DNA from: a virus
Virus record (IMG/VR): IMGVR_UViG_3300040815_000208
Span: 1-26,449 of that record
Reading direction: 5' to 3' (one strand)
DNA length: 26,449 nt
Shown: piece by piece, positions 8,837 to 16,334 of the stretch
How the letters are laid out: each line of letters opens with the position of its first letter
Position numbering within the stretch: the stretch's first letter is position 1
Notes under the pieces: model-generated
Seen by the model: only the letters and a program-made list of their open reading frames with translations
Told to the model about the DNA's origin: nothing
The model's database searches: none
Position numbers and translations under genes: made by a program

Positions 8837-9690
8837 TATGGTGTGCCTCCAAGTCCTCTACTACCTCCAACTAGTTTACCAGCAGCATAATTTTCCAATC
8901 CAAATCTTGTTTGTGCTGCACGACTTACTACAGGTTGTAGTGTAACGTTAATGGTCATCAGTGTAGGTACACGAGTCATATCACTTAGTGAGCCTGTGCC
9001 TGGTTGTATTGGAGCTTCAATGTAATCCACTCCATTTTCAAAGTCTTGAACTGTATTTGTAATAACCACAGGCACGCTCTTAAACATATAAGCGCCGTGA
9101 GCACTAAAGCGTAGCACAGGAGGCGGTGTACCTCTGTTTTGATCTACACCATAAAAACTTTTTGTGCAGCTCTTTAGGAACCAAAGTGTAGCAAGCAAGT
9201 ATCTTGCTTCATCTTGGTTGTTTGCTGTAAACTGTCCTACCACACTAATTTGATCAACTGTGCTCATTCCATAGCTTTGTTGAGTGTAGTTTGTGTGACT
9301 TGGATTCTGTCCAGCATAACTTGCACTATAGCTAACATTAATATTAGGAGTGTATGGCCATACAACACCGTCTGTTTTAGAAAGCTCTGCCATTAGTCTA
9401 TTCTTTGGATCTCTATAAAACAATGGGCCGCTTCTCGGACTTAGTGCAAGGCGTGCACGAATGTCGTTTTCTGCATTAAATCTTATGTTTGCTGCGCCTA
9501 GAGATTGACTGTTTTGTCCGCCAGGGAACAAACCATTTGCTAAAAGTCTTTCAGCTTGATTGCCTAGAAAGGATCGTGCACTCTTAGCAAGAAAACCGTC
9601 ACCAGGAATAGCTTTATTCAAACCCTCGTTAACGATACTAGTAGATCTACTAAATATCTTTGAGTTTAAATTGTCAAACAAATTAGCCAT
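8836..9690 (-). CDS. gp48: Baseplate tail tube cap gp48
   Basis: Gp48 sits on the hub, caps the baseplate and, with gp54, starts tail tube polymerisation. The 284-residue product starts MANLFDNLNSKIFSRS and has the core VWPYTPNINVSYSASY, then TVDQISVVGQFTANNQDEAR and ATLWFLKSC, a tube-protein-like beta fold. It is shorter than T4 gp48 (about 364 residues). It is the first gene of the leftward baseplate operon; AATAAATA, one mismatch from the late promoter consensus, lies 27 bases before its ATG. Gp53 overlaps its stop by one base. Gp54 is a paralogue, but the order gp48-gp53 and the sequence favour gp48. Confidence 0.88.
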   Translation of the reverse strand: MANLFDNLNSKIFSRSTSIVNEGLNKAIPGDGFLAKSARSFLGNQAERLLANGLFPGGQNSQSLGAANIRFNAENDIRARLALSPRSGPLFYRDPKNRLMAELSKTDGVVWPYTPNINVSYSASYAGQNPSHTNYTQQSYGMSTVDQISVVGQFTANNQDEARYLLATLWFLKSCTKSFYGVDQNRGTPPPVLRFSAHGAYMFKSVPVVITNTVQDFENGVDYIEAPIQPGTGSLSDMTRVPTLMTINVTLQPVVSRAAQTRFGLENYAAGKLVGGSRGLGGTP

Positions 9691-9707
9691 ATTCTACCCT
9701 TTAATAT

Positions 9708-9736
9708 TTGCTCTATGTATTTATTGGTTATATAAT
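9708..9736 (+). promoter_or_regulatory. Possible sigma70-type promoter for the gp55 operon
   Basis: In the divergent gap before gp55, TTGCTC (9708-9713) and a perfect TATAAT (9731-9736) are 17 bases apart. The -10 box is consensus and the -35 box matches at three of six positions. The start codon lies 23 bases further on. This fits early or middle expression of the late sigma factor by unmodified host polymerase; it is inferred. Confidence 0.5.
9718..9725 (-). promoter_or_regulatory. Late-promoter-like octamer upstream of gp48
   Basis: The minus strand reads AATAAATA, one mismatch from TATAAATA, 27 bases before the gp48 ATG. It lies inside the spacer of the opposing sigma70-like promoter, so the two transcripts would start from overlapping sites. 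Confidence 0.55.
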
Positions 9737-9759
9737 AGTAGCATATTTTAGGAATCATA

Positions 9760-10572
9760 ATGCGTCGTAAAAAGTATCTTAACAACAAAGACTTATTAAA
9801 AGAAATACACAAATCAAAGAATTCGTACAGTAGTTATGTGGATGAAGAGAATGATCATCAGTACGATATTATTCTTCCCAGCTTGGACAGGGTAAACATG
9901 CGTACTGCCGCACAAGCTAAACGCAATCGTGCAGACAGGCTAGCAAAACAAGCATATGAAGATGCTATTGAACAGGGTCAAAAGGTTAAACAAGCCGAGT
10001 TTGCCATAGATTGGAAGAAGATAAACAAGCAGGATCTGGTATTCCGTATCATGACATTTGATCACGTGCCTCTACAGCCAGGTCGTAAGAAGAATCCAAA
10101 AACAGTAGCAGATCATCATACCCAGGTAAACTTCCAACCTTTCCAACACTATCGTTATAACGACAAAGATGAACTAGTATGCGTTGGGAAAAGTCATTGG
10201 GTAGGTGGCATGGAGAATGGCTACTTCAGTAAAGATCATGGAGACATGACACGTAAACTTGCCATGATGTTTATGAAACTGGTAGAACGTTATGGCACAC
10301 GTTCAAACTGGAGAGGCTATACCTATAATGATGAGATGCAGAGTGCAGCTCTACTACAGTTGTGTCAGATTGGACTACAGTTTGATGAAAGCAAAAGTCA
10401 AAATCCATTTGCTTACTATACTGCAACCATTACTAATAGTTTCACAAGAGTACTAAACCTTGAGAAGAAGGGTCAAAACATACGTGATGATATACTTGAA
10501 CAGAATGGTCTGATGCCAAGTTACACACGTCAGTTTGCGAACGAGGACGCAAAGAAGAATGAATCTATTTAA
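9760..10572 (+). CDS. gp55: Late transcription sigma factor gp55
   Basis: Gp55 replaces sigma70 on host RNA polymerase and recognises late promoters. The sigma region-2-like core is at residues 164-240: MTRKLAMMFMKLVERYG, then RGYTYNDEMQSAAL, FDESKSQNPFAYYTATITNS and a basic LEKKGQNIRDD. The product is 270 residues against 185 in T4, mostly because of a long basic N-terminal part. The C-terminus (TRQFANEDAKKNESI) shows no hydrophobic clamp-binding tail of the T4 SLDFL type. Its last 14 bases overlap the ATG of the truncated gene 47, which points to an original gp55-gp47 junction. TTAGGA precedes the ATG. It is the first plus-strand gene, divergent from the baseplate genes its product is expected to switch on. 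Confidence 0.88.
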   Translation: MRRKKYLNNKDLLKEIHKSKNSYSSYVDEENDHQYDIILPSLDRVNMRTAAQAKRNRADRLAKQAYEDAIEQGQKVKQAEFAIDWKKINKQDLVFRIMTFDHVPLQPGRKKNPKTVADHHTQVNFQPFQHYRYNDKDELVCVGKSHWVGGMENGYFSKDHGDMTRKLAMMFMKLVERYGTRSNWRGYTYNDEMQSAALLQLCQIGLQFDESKSQNPFAYYTATITNSFTRVLNLEKKGQNIRDDILEQNGLMPSYTRQFANEDAKKNESI

Positions 10573-10888
10573 AAAAGCGATTTTCTTCACAGACATTCAC
10601 TTTGGCTTAAAGTCTAACAGTAAGACGCATAATCAGGACTGTTTGGATTTTATTGACTTTGTTATTGAACAGGGCAAAGCCAACAACTGTGAGACATGTG
10701 TGTTCTTGGGCGACTGGCATCATAACCGTGCCAGCCTAAACATCAGCACACTAAACTACAGTGTTCGTGCATTTGATAAGCTAAGTGAAAGTTTTGCACA
10801 GGTGGTATTCCTTCCTGGCAATCACGACGAGCACTATCGTGATACACGAGAAATGAACAGTGTGGTGTGGGCTAAGAAGTGGGACAAT
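10559..10888 (+). repeat. Gene 47 5' duplication, copy 1
   Basis: These 330 bases align without gaps to 11676-12005. I count 42 mismatches (about 87% identity). Twenty-two fall in the first 90 bases and only one in about the last 60. Similarity ends abruptly at the GACAAT shared by both copies. Confidence 0.9.
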
Positions 10889-10900
10889 CTTTTCCTATGA
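10559..10900 (+). pseudogene. gp47: Truncated 5' copy of gene 47 (Mre11-like nuclease fragment)
   Basis: These 113 codons repeat the N-terminal 110 residues of the full gene 47 downstream, with only four internal differences. The phosphodiesterase motifs D12-x-H14, GDWHH (51-55) and GNHD (87-90) are present. After residue 110 the frame adds three unrelated residues and stops, so the later metal ligands (GHFH in the full copy) and the C-terminal half are missing; nuclease activity is not expected. I chose the ATG at 10559 because it matches the full-length N-terminus; a start at 10535 would only add gp55-overlapping codons. The TGA overlaps the next ATG (ATGA). A remaining role could be to carry ribosomes to the SGNH gene, which has no clear ribosome binding site of its own. 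Confidence 0.85.
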
Positions 10901-11679
10901 AAGTTTTAATAACGGGTTGTTCATTTAGTGCAGGGGGGGGTTGGTTAGAATCTAACTTACACTATCATTATTCTCAAATATTGCAAAATAGCACAAATTG
11001 GCAATTGGTAAATCGAGCAGTTGGCGGATGCAGTAATAGAGAAATTTCCCTCCGTACTGTTGAAAACTGTCTGCTTGATTATTATGATTTCTGCATCGTG
11101 CAGTGGAGTAGCCTACACAGACTTTGGTTATACGAAGCCGAACACAATATCGACAACAAAACTCAAATTTTTCCTAGTACATGTGGGTGGGGGGACCTCA
11201 ATGCTGCTACCAAATTGTCAAAAATGATGATTGGAAGATATCTGAATGACTACATGGCACTTAAACAGTGGTTTTTGGATCAAATATCCTTGCAAGCATT
11301 TTTTGAAAAAAATCATATCAAACATGTTTTTATTAGAGGATTTCCTAACTATTGCCCGGATATACAAAAAATTCTAGACCAAGGGACGTTTTCATCGATT
11401 CCTGAGATAGAAATTCCCACTAATATCAAAAAAATTTTAAACTTTGAAGAGAACCCCGATGATTACTTGTACGATAAGATTTTAACTTTGATAAAATTGT
11501 ATCAGTTAATAGACAAATCAAAATGTATTGGGTATAATACTAACAATACCAACTATGGACTTTTGGAAAATTTTTCTAACGATCGGGCTGACGATGGGAT
11601 GCATCCTGGAAAACAACCCAATCAGTTACTATCGCAACTCATACTTGATTACTGCTATACTACAGGAATAAAATTTTGA
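10897..11679 (+). CDS. SGNH/GDSL-hydrolase-like protein inserted in gene 47
   Basis: This 260-residue protein has the blocks of SGNH-fold esterases: GCSFSAG at 7-13 (candidate nucleophile Ser9), GGCSNREI at 43-50 (candidate oxyanion Gly/Asn) and DDGMHPG at 232-238 (candidate D233-x-x-H236). Such enzymes remove acyl groups from sugars or lipids; the substrate here is unknown. It has no signal peptide or membrane segment. The ATG at 10897 overlaps the stop of the truncated gene 47 (ATGA), and its own TGA overlaps the TTG start of the full gene 47 (TTGA). The gene is more AT-rich than its neighbours (15 G/C in 11281-11340), suggesting transfer. A run of eight G at 10933-10940 follows the nucleophile codon. 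Fold family is likely; activity is inferred from motifs only. Confidence 0.75.
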   Translation: MKVLITGCSFSAGGGWLESNLHYHYSQILQNSTNWQLVNRAVGGCSNREISLRTVENCLLDYYDFCIVQWSSLHRLWLYEAEHNIDNKTQIFPSTCGWGDLNAATKLSKMMIGRYLNDYMALKQWFLDQISLQAFFEKNHIKHVFIRGFPNYCPDIQKILDQGTFSSIPEIEIPTNIKKILNFEENPDDYLYDKILTLIKLYQLIDKSKCIGYNTNNTNYGLLENFSNDRADDGMHPGKQPNQLLSQLILDYCYTTGIKF

Positions 11680-12005
11680 ATCTTTTTAAAAAAGCAATAT
11701 TCTTTACAGACATACACTTCGGGCTTAAATCAAACTCAAGAATACACAATCAAGACTGTTTGGACTTTATTGACTTTGTTATTGAACAAGGCAAGGCCAA
11801 CAACTGTGAAACTTGTGTGTTCTTGGGCGACTGGCATCACAATCGTGCCAGTCTAAACATCAGTACACTAAACTACAGTGTTCGTGCATTTGATAAGTTG
11901 AGTGATAGTTTTGCACAGGTAATATTTTTACCAGGCAATCATGATGAGCACTATCGTGATACACGAGAAATGAACAGTGTAGTGTGGGCTAAGAAGTGGG
12001 ACAAT
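11676..12005 (+). repeat. Gene 47 5' duplication, copy 2
   Basis: Partner of 10559-10888. This copy continues into the intact gene. Most of the 42 differences are third-position changes; the residue changes are K22R, T23I, E77D and V83I, plus ATG to TTG at the start. Confidence 0.9.
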
Positions 12006-12686
12006 GTTCGACTGTTTGATGACATCACAGAAGAAGGTGATGTCTGTGTTATGCCATGGTTAGTGGGTAAAGAGTTTGCTCGAGTTCCTAAGATTGAAGC
12101 CAAGTATATGTTTGGTCATTTGGAACTACCTAACTTCTACATGAACGCAATGGTGCGTATGCCCGACGTAGGTGAACTCAAGCGTGAGGACCTGCGTAGT
12201 GAAACAGTTTATACAGGACATTTCCACAAACGACAGACGCACAAAAACATCACATACATGGGTAATGCGTTTCCACACAACTATGCAGATGCAGGCGATG
12301 ATGAGCGCGGCGTAATGATCCTAGAATGGGGCAAAGATCCGGAATATATTGCCTGGCCTGATGCTCCCAAGTATAGACGTTACATGTTAAGTGATGTATT
12401 AGCAAACACAGACAATCTATTGAAACCTAACATGTATTGTCGTGTTGAACTGGACATTGACATCAGCTACGAAGAAGCAAACTTTATCAAGGAGCAGTTT
12501 ATCCCAGAGTTTAGTTTACGTGAACTTGCTCTTATACCTAGAGTTGGCGAAGAGGATCACGCACAAGAGTTCGAAGGCGAAGTCAACTTTGAGAGTGTAG
12601 ACAGCATTGTAACATCACACCTAACACAGTTAGACAGTCCCCAATACGACAAAACTCTCATGTTGGATATTTACAGGAATCTATAA
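11676..12686 (+). CDS. gp47: Recombination endonuclease subunit gp47 (Mre11-like), full length
   Basis: Gp47 is the nuclease subunit of the gp46/gp47 complex that resects DNA ends in recombination-dependent replication. Metallophosphoesterase motifs are all present: D12-x-H14, GDWHH (51-55), GNHD (87-90), FGHLE (146-150) and GHFH (181-184). The length of 336 matches T4 (339). The start must be the TTG at 11676: it aligns with the ATG of the truncated copy, AGGA lies 8 bases before it, and no in-frame ATG occurs until about residue 99. It overlaps the SGNH stop by three bases. Its partner gp46 is 1 kb downstream, separated by an unknown gene and a sulfotransferase gene. Identification is firm. 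Confidence 0.93.
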   Translation: MNLFKKAIFFTDIHFGLKSNSRIHNQDCLDFIDFVIEQGKANNCETCVFLGDWHHNRASLNISTLNYSVRAFDKLSDSFAQVIFLPGNHDEHYRDTREMNSVVWAKKWDNVRLFDDITEEGDVCVMPWLVGKEFARVPKIEAKYMFGHLELPNFYMNAMVRMPDVGELKREDLRSETVYTGHFHKRQTHKNITYMGNAFPHNYADAGDDERGVMILEWGKDPEYIAWPDAPKYRRYMLSDVLANTDNLLKPNMYCRVELDIDISYEEANFIKEQFIPEFSLRELALIPRVGEEDHAQEFEGEVNFESVDSIVTSHLTQLDSPQYDKTLMLDIYRNL

Positions 12687-12713
12687 ACTTATGACTCACT
12701 TGACTGTTCGTGT

Positions 12714-13097
12714 ATGATTAAAAGTTGGATAACTGTAAAATTTAAGGATCCTATCAATGCTAATATTCTAGCAGGAATTAATAACGACTTAGTGCCAGTA
12801 AACATAGGTGCTAGATCAGTTAGAATAAAATACAATAAAAACTACACAGATAAGTTTACGTTACGGCTAAAAGCAATAAATGATACTATCTATGACAATG
12901 GTATTACCATAGAGGAGATACAATTTGAGGATTTTTGGATAATTAAAGATGATAAAATTTTAATGACATCGATTCCTAATAACTCTAGAGTATATGTTGA
13001 ACATTCATCTGATCATAATTTATTGTTTTTTAAAGGGGATCTTACCCTATCATATTATCATCCAATAAGAGAATATTTAAATGATCCATTACGTTAA
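12714..13097 (+). CDS. Hypothetical protein, 127 residues
   Basis: I do not recognise this protein. It begins MIKSWITVKFKDPINANI and is mainly alternating hydrophobic and charged residues, suggesting a beta-rich globular protein; no signal peptide, membrane segment, cysteine cluster or catalytic motif is visible. It starts 28 bases after the gp47 stop without a strong ribosome binding site and overlaps the sulfotransferase ATG by 17 bases, so the two probably form a translational pair. Its AT-rich composition matches the sulfotransferase and SGNH genes rather than gp46/gp47, suggesting it arrived with the sulfotransferase. It is likely a real gene because of the tight packing. Confidence 0.6.
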   Translation: MIKSWITVKFKDPINANILAGINNDLVPVNIGARSVRIKYNKNYTDKFTLRLKAINDTIYDNGITIEEIQFEDFWIIKDDKILMTSIPNNSRVYVEHSSDHNLLFFKGDLTLSYYHPIREYLNDPLR

Positions 13098-13704
13098 CCT
13101 TGGCACTGCTAAGACTGGTACTACGTGGCTATATAATAACTTAATTAAGTCTGATCAAATTGATTATCAAGGGGAAAAAGAACCGGCCGTCTCTCTGTTG
13201 TCTAATGTGGATACCTATAAGTTATACTTTTCTGCGTATAGTTTTAGTCTAAACTTTAATCCCAACCTATGGTCACTAGATTATGATCAAATTGAATTTA
13301 TAAAAAAATATGCTAGTTATATAACTATTATACTAAGGAATCCTTATTCATATGCGAATAGCATGTATAACTTTCATGCCAGTACAAACGAAGACGCAGA
13401 ATATTTTCAGTCGATTACACAATCTTTAGATTATGTAGGAATCCTTAAACGATGGCAAAGTGAAAAACTTAAAGTTTTGTTCTATGACGACCTAGAGTAT
13501 AATCCCCAAGAGTTTGTAAATGGTATTACTAAGTATGTCGGGTTAAATGAGGTTTTAGTAGATACTGCTCCTAGTAATGTGACTGCCTACAAGAGAAATA
13601 TTAATCTTGACAGCAAAAGCAAACACCAGTTAGAATATAATATAAAGAATCTTGAGGATTTTATTAATAAAGATTTAGGACACTGGTATAATGTTCAAAC
13701 TTAA
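13081..13704 (+). CDS. Small PAPS-dependent sulfotransferase-like protein
   Basis: The 207-residue product has both cofactor-binding motifs of cytosolic-type and carbohydrate sulfotransferases. LGTAKTGTTWLYNNL at 7-21 is the 5'-phosphosulfate loop (K11, T12, T14, T15), and ITIILRNPYSYANS at 81-94 is the 3'-phosphate site (R86, S94). GEKEP at 31-35 resembles the KEP segment that supplies the catalytic base in carbohydrate sulfotransferases. It would move sulfate from PAPS to an unknown acceptor, perhaps a sugar of the host surface or virion. It is shorter than most family members (about 250-350 residues). It overlaps the upstream unknown gene by 17 bases and gp46 by 14. Composition is very AT-rich (16 G/C in 13201-13260, against 28 in 14341-14400 in gp46), suggesting recent acquisition. 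Confidence 0.75.
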   Translation: MIHYVNLGTAKTGTTWLYNNLIKSDQIDYQGEKEPAVSLLSNVDTYKLYFSAYSFSLNFNPNLWSLDYDQIEFIKKYASYITIILRNPYSYANSMYNFHASTNEDAEYFQSITQSLDYVGILKRWQSEKLKVLFYDDLEYNPQEFVNGITKYVGLNEVLVDTAPSNVTAYKRNINLDSKSKHQLEYNIKNLEDFINKDLGHWYNVQT

Positions 13705-15448
13705 TACTCTCACAGTGAAGAACTTCATGAGCGTGGGCAACCAAACCCAGGCCGTTGACTTTGATCGTAGAGACCTAACTCTTGTGCTTGGTGAAAACTT
13801 AGATCAAGGAGGTGACGATTCTGGCGCTAGAAATGGCACGGGTAAAACCACAATCATCAATGCACTGAGTTATGCTCTCTACGGTCAAGCTCTTACTAAT
13901 ATCAAGCGTGACAACTTAATTAACAAGACCAACAGTAAAAATATGTTAGTTACTGTTGACTTTGAGCTAAACGGCAAACAGTATCATATTGAACGTGGGC
14001 GGAAGCCTAATGTATTAAAGTTTACAGTTGGTGAGATTGAGACAGAAGAACAACAGGGTGAAAACCGTGAAACTCAGACTGAGATAGAACGCTTGTTAGG
14101 TATGAGCCACGAGATGTTTAAACATCTGGTTGCTCTTAATACCTATACACAGCCGTTCCTTAGTTTGAGTTCTAATGATCAGCGCACTATTATTGAGCAA
14201 ATGCTGGGCATCACATTACTAAGTGAGAAAGCAGATAAACTAAAGGAACTCGGCAAGCAGACTAAGGATATGATTACTGAAGAAGAGTATCGTATCAAAG
14301 CAGTTGAAGATGCTAACAAACGTATCGAAGAGCAGATTGACAGTCTTAAGAAACGTCAGCGACTCTGGCATGCAAAGCGTGATGAGGACGTAAAGAAACT
14401 AAAGTCTGGCATCGAGGATCTAGCACACATTGACATCGACAGTGAACTTGCTAATCATAAACTGTTAGAAGACTTTTATGCACAAAAGAAACGGCGTGAA
14501 GAAGCAGAGCGTTGGATTAGTAGCATTGATAGTGACAATGACAAGCAGAATAAACTTATCGGTAAACTAGATAAAGAAATTAGTTTACTTGAAGAACACA
14601 AGTGTCATGCTTGTGGGCAGGATATTCATGATACTACGCAGGAAGAAATTCTAGCCAGCAAACAGGAACAGAAGCAGGAAGCTGCAATGCAGATACTTGC
14701 TAACGAAACTCAACGTGCTAACCATATGGATGTATTGCAGGAAGGCGAACTTGGCGTTGCTCCGCAGGTATTTTACGACACTATAGACGATGCTTACAAT
14801 CATCGTACAACTGTCGCAAGTTTGGAAAAGGAACTAACCAAACGTACAGAAGATGAAGATCCATATGCGGAACAGATTGAGGAAATGGAAAGTCAGGGCA
14901 TTGAGCAGGTAAGTTGGGATACTATCAACGAACTTGCTAGACTACGTGATCATCAGGACTTCCTACTAAAACTGCTAACCAACAAGGACAGTTTCATACG
15001 TAAACGTATTATAGATCAGAATCTACAGTTCCTTAATGCACGTTTAACCTACTACTTGGGACGCATGGGATTGCCTCACAGTGTTCGTTTTATGAATGAT
15101 TTGACAGTCGAAATACAGGAACTAGGCCGTGACTTGGACTTTGATAATCTCAGTAGAGGCGAACGAAATAGACTCATTTTAAGTCTAAGCTGGGCGTTCC
15201 GTGATGTGTGGGAAAGCCTATATCATCCAATTAACCTACTATTCATTGACGAAGTTGTTGACAGTGGCATGGACGCTAGCGGTGTTGAAAATGCACTTGC
15301 AGCCCTTAAGAAGATGAGCAGAGATCGCAACAAGAGTGTGTGGTTAGTAAGTCACAAGGATGAGCTTGGTGGGCGTGTTAATAATATTATGAAAGTAATC
15401 AAAGAGAATGGTTACACCAGTTATGAAACGGACGTAGAAGTTGTTTAA
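13691..15448 (+). CDS. gp46: Recombination endonuclease subunit gp46 (Rad50-like SMC ATPase)
   Basis: Gp46 is the ATPase partner of gp47 in end resection and recombination-dependent replication. The 585-residue protein has an N-terminal Walker A (ARNGTGKT, 46-53) and a long charged coiled coil broken by a zinc-hook CHAC at 305-308. It ends with the ABC signature LSRGE (487-491), Walker B LLFIDE (D520, E521) and a final LVSHKDE containing the switch histidine. Length is close to T4 gp46 (560). The ATG overlaps the sulfotransferase end by 14 bases, and its stop overlaps the radical SAM start by 8 bases. All catalytic motifs are intact, so the complex should work despite the disturbed gene 47 region. 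Confidence 0.94.
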   Translation: MFKLNTLTVKNFMSVGNQTQAVDFDRRDLTLVLGENLDQGGDDSGARNGTGKTTIINALSYALYGQALTNIKRDNLINKTNSKNMLVTVDFELNGKQYHIERGRKPNVLKFTVGEIETEEQQGENRETQTEIERLLGMSHEMFKHLVALNTYTQPFLSLSSNDQRTIIEQMLGITLLSEKADKLKELGKQTKDMITEEEYRIKAVEDANKRIEEQIDSLKKRQRLWHAKRDEDVKKLKSGIEDLAHIDIDSELANHKLLEDFYAQKKRREEAERWISSIDSDNDKQNKLIGKLDKEISLLEEHKCHACGQDIHDTTQEEILASKQEQKQEAAMQILANETQRANHMDVLQEGELGVAPQVFYDTIDDAYNHRTTVASLEKELTKRTEDEDPYAEQIEEMESQGIEQVSWDTINELARLRDHQDFLLKLLTNKDSFIRKRIIDQNLQFLNARLTYYLGRMGLPHSVRFMNDLTVEIQELGRDLDFDNLSRGERNRLILSLSWAFRDVWESLYHPINLLFIDEVVDSGMDASGVENALAALKKMSRDRNKSVWLVSHKDELGGRVNNIMKVIKENGYTSYETDVEVV

Positions 15449-16304
15449 CCAAGACAGTGTAAGGGTATTACATTTAGAATCAACAACAGTGTGTCAAGCG
15501 CATTGCAGTCAGTGTGCTAGAGAAAATTTTGCTTGGTTTAATGGACAGGTTAAACATTTAACTATAGACAAAATAATTGAACATTTCACGCTACAACAGA
15601 TTGGTCAACTTGATAAAATGTTCATGTGTGGAAACTTTGGAGATCCTGCTGCTGGTGCAAACACATTGGACATATACCGTTGGTTTAGAACACAAAACAA
15701 AGATATCACATTGGGCATGAACACTAATGGTGCATTACAAAACACTGCTTGGTGGAAACAGCTAGCAGAGATATTTTGTTTACCACAGGACTATGTAGTG
15801 TTTAGTATAGATGGTTTAGCTGATACTAATCATATATATAGGAGAGGAGTCGACTGGGACAAACTGATAGAAAATGTTAAATCGTTTATTGCCAATGGAG
15901 GCAGTGCCCATTGGGACTATTTGATATTTGATCATAACAAGCATCAAGTCGAACAAGCAAAAGAACTTGCACAAGAGTTAGGCTTTAGTTGGTTTAGAAC
16001 TAAAGTTAGCAAACGCGGAAAACCTTTAGAATCTTATTCGGGCATTGACTGTTACGCACTAAAAGAATCTAGTATGTACCTAGCAGCAACTGGAGAGCTT
16101 TTTCCTTGTTGTTTTTTAGGCAACACAGTATTTGCAAGAGATAGACGTATAGACAATGCACTTCATACAGATAACTTCGCAGGTGTGTCAAACAGTTGGA
16201 CAGACAAACCTTTAGGCCCATGCGAAAGAGTGTGCGGGATTAGAAACTCAACTACTCCATTTGAAAAACAGTGGACTAGCGAGATTCAAATCAAAAAAGA
16301 TTGA
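15441..16304 (+). CDS. Radical SAM protein with SPASM-like C-terminal cysteines
   Basis: The 287-residue protein has the radical SAM motif CxxxCxxC (C18, C22, C25) at the end of the first strand, a GNFGDP segment (64-69) in the place of the usual GGEP, and SIDG at 122-125. The C-terminal part has C204, C223, C224, C261 and C265 in a SPASM/twitch-like arrangement, suggesting a second iron-sulfur cluster. Such enzymes modify peptides, cofactors or sugars by radical chemistry; no substrate can be named. The likely start is TTG at 15441, overlapping the gp46 stop by 8 bases; the next start-type codon is a GTG directly before C18, too late to keep the first strand. No precursor-peptide gene is evident alongside. 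Family is firm; function is unknown. Confidence 0.8.
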   Translation: MFNQDSVRVLHLESTTVCQAHCSQCARENFAWFNGQVKHLTIDKIIEHFTLQQIGQLDKMFMCGNFGDPAAGANTLDIYRWFRTQNKDITLGMNTNGALQNTAWWKQLAEIFCLPQDYVVFSIDGLADTNHIYRRGVDWDKLIENVKSFIANGGSAHWDYLIFDHNKHQVEQAKELAQELGFSWFRTKVSKRGKPLESYSGIDCYALKESSMYLAATGELFPCCFLGNTVFARDRRIDNALHTDNFAGVSNSWTDKPLGPCERVCGIRNSTTPFEKQWTSEIQIKKD

Positions 16305-16334
16305 TGTTGCAGACGCAAGAACTATATAATAAAC

